From Conus ventricosus (taxonomy: Eukaryota > Mollusca > Gastropoda > Neogastropoda > Conidae): DNA of 64,000 nucleotides. The notes below the pieces were generated by a model. That model did no database searches, was not told where the DNA came from, and worked only from the letters and a program-made list of their open reading frames with translations. The stretch lies in assembly GCA_018398815.1 (NCBI GenBank), contig CM031615.1:50669722-50733721 (forward strand), given 5' to 3'. Shown piece after piece: positions 60,916 through 64,000 of this stretch (position 1 is the stretch's first letter; each line of letters begins with the position of its first letter). The translations under genes were made by a program, and so were the position numbers.

Positions 60916-61963
60916 CCTATTCCAGTAATGAAAGGGGGAGTGGGGGGGAGGCGAGCAAGGGATGGGGAAAATGACCCCTAAATTGTTTCCCCCAGGGGTG
61001 TTTATTTTGTGAGTGGAAAGCAACAACAGCTTATTTACCCTTTGATGAAGTCATCAGGGTTTTACCGGATTCTGGTCCCTACTGATGATAAATAATTCCA
61101 GATTAACAGTCAGGAGACTTCAAAAATCCGGATTGATCCTGCTGCCTATTTAAAATGTGTCTAACAAAAACTTGAAAAAAGCCCTCAGTGAAAGAAATAA
61201 GGAAGCATTTTATCTAAAAACATCGCCAACCATTAGTCAAGAAATTAGTAGGCTGCAATGTAAAACGTACGTCTACGAAGGCCAGCAACTGGGAAGAAAC
61301 TTCCCAACGATTCAAAACATCATTAAAGAAATCACCAGTTTAAAACTCTGCTCCCTGCAAACCTGAAAGCCTCAATAGGTGATGCAACGTGTGCATCAAT
61401 AATCAATAGATGCGATATTAAAACCTGGCCATACTGTCTTCCGTCTCCACAAAAATGGCGCTGGACACGTCAAATTTCTTCCTGGTGACAAGCGTCGGAG
61501 ACACTAAAACGAACTTCTCTCCAGTGAGCGCTCTGTATGCTTTAAAGTTCCTAAAAAAAGGGGTCAGTATGATCATCAGTTGACATCAATATTGCGAGTG
61601 TGAGAATTTGTGGCAAGAAGTTCTGCCTTATGAAAATGTTTTTTAAGCAGGTGGGATAGACGGTGAGGGTAAGGATTGGAAGAATTGTACTTTAAAGGAT
61701 GAACATCCACATCTGCGTTTACAGAAATTAGGAACCCTGTACACACTCTTTGTAGAACATAAGCTCAGTGTTTGTTGAAACGTCTGACAGTGGCAGTTTT
61801 AGAGTCAAAAAGGTCTGCAGTTGGAAAGAAAGCGACGTTGTCTGAACGAGACACAGTAAAAAAAAAACCCCGTAATGTTGTCTGAACGAAAATGGTAAAA
61901 GTAAAAGAAAGATCAAGATGACTGAAAAAAAACCTCTGACATACTCTTCCTCTGCTCTTTCAG
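60916..61963. other. Intron sequence before the next sulfotransferase exon
   Basis: Sequence quality recovers here. A 69-codon frame at 61157-61366 (MSNKNLKKALSERNKEAFY) has ordinary composition but I do not recognise it. It may be chance or a repeat remnant. The segment ends in CTGCTCTTTCAG at 61963. Confidence 0.45.
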
Positions 61964-62138
61964 ACTTTACTCAAGGTATGTGTTTGACTTCGGGCGTAAG
62001 GAACGACGTCATCTTCCGACTAGGCAGGAGTTTCACTCTTTCGTGGTGGATGGGCTAAGGAAATTCGGGGAATGCTTTCAGCGCTGGTCCCTTCGTCACT
62101 GTGTGTACAACAAGACCTTGATGGAACCCGCTCCTTAC
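61964..62138 (+). CDS. CHST15: CHST15-like sulfotransferase, exon after the 3'-phosphate-binding motif
   Basis: Acceptor TGCTCTTTCAG|ACTT, donor CCTTAC|GTGAGT. One base completes a codon, then the frame reads LYSRYVFDFGRKERRH, then EFHSFVVDGLRKFGECF, WSLRHCVYNKTL and MEPAPY. In this family LYSRY directly follows the RDPVER 3'-phosphate-binding motif, so the missing exon must end there, in phase 2 with AG giving Arg. CVYNKTL is a good CHST15-type match and includes a possible N-glycosylation site (NKT). The exon has no frameshift and ends in phase 0. Confidence 0.9.
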
Positions 62139-62158
62139 GTGAGTCACCATAATCGTTA

Positions 62159-62165
62159 GTGTGTG

Positions 62166-62248
<83 letters not shown>

Positions 62249-62368
62249 TGCGTGGGTGTGATGTGGTAGTGATGGTGTGGATGGTGGCAGTGGTAACAAT
62301 ATGAAGTTGATGGTGTGGCAGTTGTGCGCGCGCTTGTGTGTCTTTGTGTCTGTCTGTATGTGTGTGTG

Positions 62369-62443
<75 letters not shown>

Positions 62444-62458
62444 CTGCGTGTGTGTGTG

Positions 62459-62499
<41 letters not shown>

Positions 62500-62512
62500 G
62501 CCTGCGTGTGTG

Positions 62513-62557
<45 letters not shown>

Positions 62558-62568
62558 CTGCGTGTGTG

Positions 62569-62639
<71 letters not shown>

Positions 62640-62662
62640 CTGCGTGTTTGTGTGTGTGTGTG
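62159..62662. repeat. (GT)n microsatellite, long and interrupted
   Basis: About 500 bp of GT with a recurrent GTGCCTGCGTG interruption at four places, showing internal duplication. Confidence 0.95.
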
Positions 62663-62749
62663 TAAAAATGTTGCGTTTCCACTTTCTCTTGCATTTTGAA
62701 ATAGCGCGTCCTTTTCCCTCTCCTCTCTGAGTATGAAATGCTTTATTCT

Positions 62750-62869
<120 letters not shown>

Positions 62870-62907
62870 CTCTCTCTCTCTCACAAAAGGGTTTTTTTTT
62901 GCTGCAG

Positions 62908-63055
62908 ATTCATATTCAAGAGAGCATATACCCTGTTCTTCTAGAGGACTGGCTGAGAGTAGTACCACGTAATCAGTTCCTCTTTATTCGCTTTGAGGAC
63001 TACAAGAAGGACTCGGCTACGCAGTTCCGCAGAGTGTTCAGTTTCCTTGGAATAA
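62908..63055 (+). CDS. CHST15: CHST15-like sulfotransferase, C-terminal catalytic exon
   Basis: Acceptor TTTTTTTTTGCTGCAG|ATT, donor GGAATAA|GTAAGT. The frame reads IHIQESIYPVLLEDWLRVV, then NQFLFIRFEDYKKD and FRRVFSFLGI. The pattern Y...L..WL..V...QFL..R.ED....F..VF.FLG is standard for the C-terminal half of Golgi sulfotransferases and here agrees best with CHST15. Entry phase 0 fits the preceding exon, exit phase is 1. No frameshift. Confidence 0.92.
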
Positions 63056-63807
63056 GTAAGTCCCCCTCATCAAAAGGAAAGTTGATTTGACAATGAAACC
63101 AATGAATATAATTAAACTGATCTTTGCCTCCCACAATGCCATCAGGATCATGACTCATGCAGCATGAAAAAAACACAGTTTCTCTATTCACATAGGTGTC
63201 AATCTGAAATGAAGCTTTGAAGCTTGCCGACATTGCGAAGATGTTCTTTTGCCGTCTGATCAATAAATCGAATTGGTCAATATTTTCCGCACGCATAAAG
63301 AAAGTGGACGCAATTTTTTCTCTCACAAAAGAAGGGATGCAATTATAAATCAGTCCTGATTCAATGAATACTGAATAAATTCATTGAAAGGAATGATCTC
63401 AAAATAGTTCGTTTTAAATGGGATATTACTTTGATGATCAGTTTATAGACGTAATTGTATTAATGAAATCAAAGCATTTTATAGGAGTTTTCATAATCCT
63501 GTGAGAGTTTTCACTAGGAGCATAAAAACTGTTCTTGCACATCTTCATCAAGATGTAAATAACTTCAATCATTTGATCCCGTGATAATGGCGCGAAATAA
63601 CTTCAATCATTTGATCCCGTGATAATGGCGCTATCTGATGTGCAAATCCCTACCTCCATTTTCATTACAGAATCTTAAAAAAGGGTCGTCTTTAGGACAA
63701 ACGTACTAACAAATTAAGGTACTGTTATTGAGAGAACTCTTTAAACAAAAGTATCAGCAAAGTAAAAAACAAAGCAAAACAGAACGCAATTTTATGCTTG
63801 TTCCTAG
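63056..63807. other. Intron sequence with a 38-bp tandem duplication
   Basis: Otherwise unremarkable. A 38-bp unit containing TTCAATCATTTGATCCCGTG occurs twice at about 63558-63632. Confidence 0.6.
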
Positions 63808-63853
63808 GGGCAGTCTGTTGGAGCCTAATTTGGACAAGAATGTTTCCAATGAG
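63808..63853 (+). CDS. Candidate small exon of the sulfotransferase gene
   Basis: Bounded by TTGTTCCTAG and GAG|GTGAGA. In one frame it encodes GSLLEPNLDKNVSNE, plausible for the variable tail after FLG in CHST15 proteins. However that frame needs phase 2 from the preceding exon, which supplies phase 1, so either an indel lies nearby or the call is wrong. Confidence 0.35.
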
Positions 63854-64000
63854 GTGAGAGACAAACAAAGTTGCTTGATGATGAACTGCTGCCAATGACC
63901 CGAAAGCATGCGGCGGTGTCCCATACTGTATTACAGATTCAAACTGTCAGAATATTTCTAGAAATTGTAACAATGAGGTAAAAACTGGTGCATCAGTTTC
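63854..64000. other. Intron sequence to the window end
   Basis: No feature recognised. The 3' part of the sulfotransferase gene should lie beyond the window. Confidence 0.4.

Noticed and set aside
61157..61366. 69-codon frame as the missing sulfotransferase exon
   Set aside because: It lacks the expected GEAS and RDPVxR motifs and suitable splice phases.

Overview
The window is animal nuclear DNA and looks molluscan, probably gastropod; this is inference from the very high density of (CT)n, (CA/GT)n and (GA)n microsatellites, molluscan-style LINE and Ty3/Gypsy relatives, and intron-rich structure. It holds one recognisable host gene, on the + strand, spread over more than 60 kb: a Golgi carbohydrate sulfotransferase of the CHST15 type (N-acetylgalactosamine 4-sulfate 6-O-sulfotransferase-like). 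Its exons lie at about 2485-2678, 19036-19194, 21044-21239, 26958-27055, 61964-62138 and 62908-63055, with a weaker candidate at 63808-63853. Splice phases agree between neighbouring exons. Two exons need one extra base in a homopolymer to stay open, and at least one catalytic-domain exon between 27055 and 61964 was not found.

Everything else is intronic repeat. At 1-1312 lies a LINE 3' end. Intron 1 carries a complete but decayed minus-strand LTR retrotransposon (2759-11548: LTRs, PBS, gag, protease, integrase, RT), an I-type minus-strand LINE with RNase H remains (11700-14560) and an RTE-like plus-strand LINE (14930-16260). At 22992-25411 sits a solo LTR with a target-site duplication and a 20-unit, 30-bp minisatellite.

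From 27150 to 48335 the same roughly 10-kb segment occurs twice on either side of a 1000-N gap. The left sequence ends where the right one continues, so this is probably an unmerged contig overlap, not a biological duplication. Each copy holds the same 7.8-kb plus-strand Gypsy element with near-identical 1.95-kb LTRs, a tRNA-Pro-type PBS, TCCAA target duplications, gag with a charged Arg/Glu/Ala coiled coil, protease, integrase and a fragment of RNase H, but no reverse transcriptase.

From 49 to 61 kb the sequence is of visibly poor quality (swollen homopolymers) but contains two minus-strand LINE remnants and long purine tracts. The most interesting biological signal is that both Gypsy families appear to place integrase upstream of RT/RNase H (the Gmr1-type order) instead of the usual order with integrase last.
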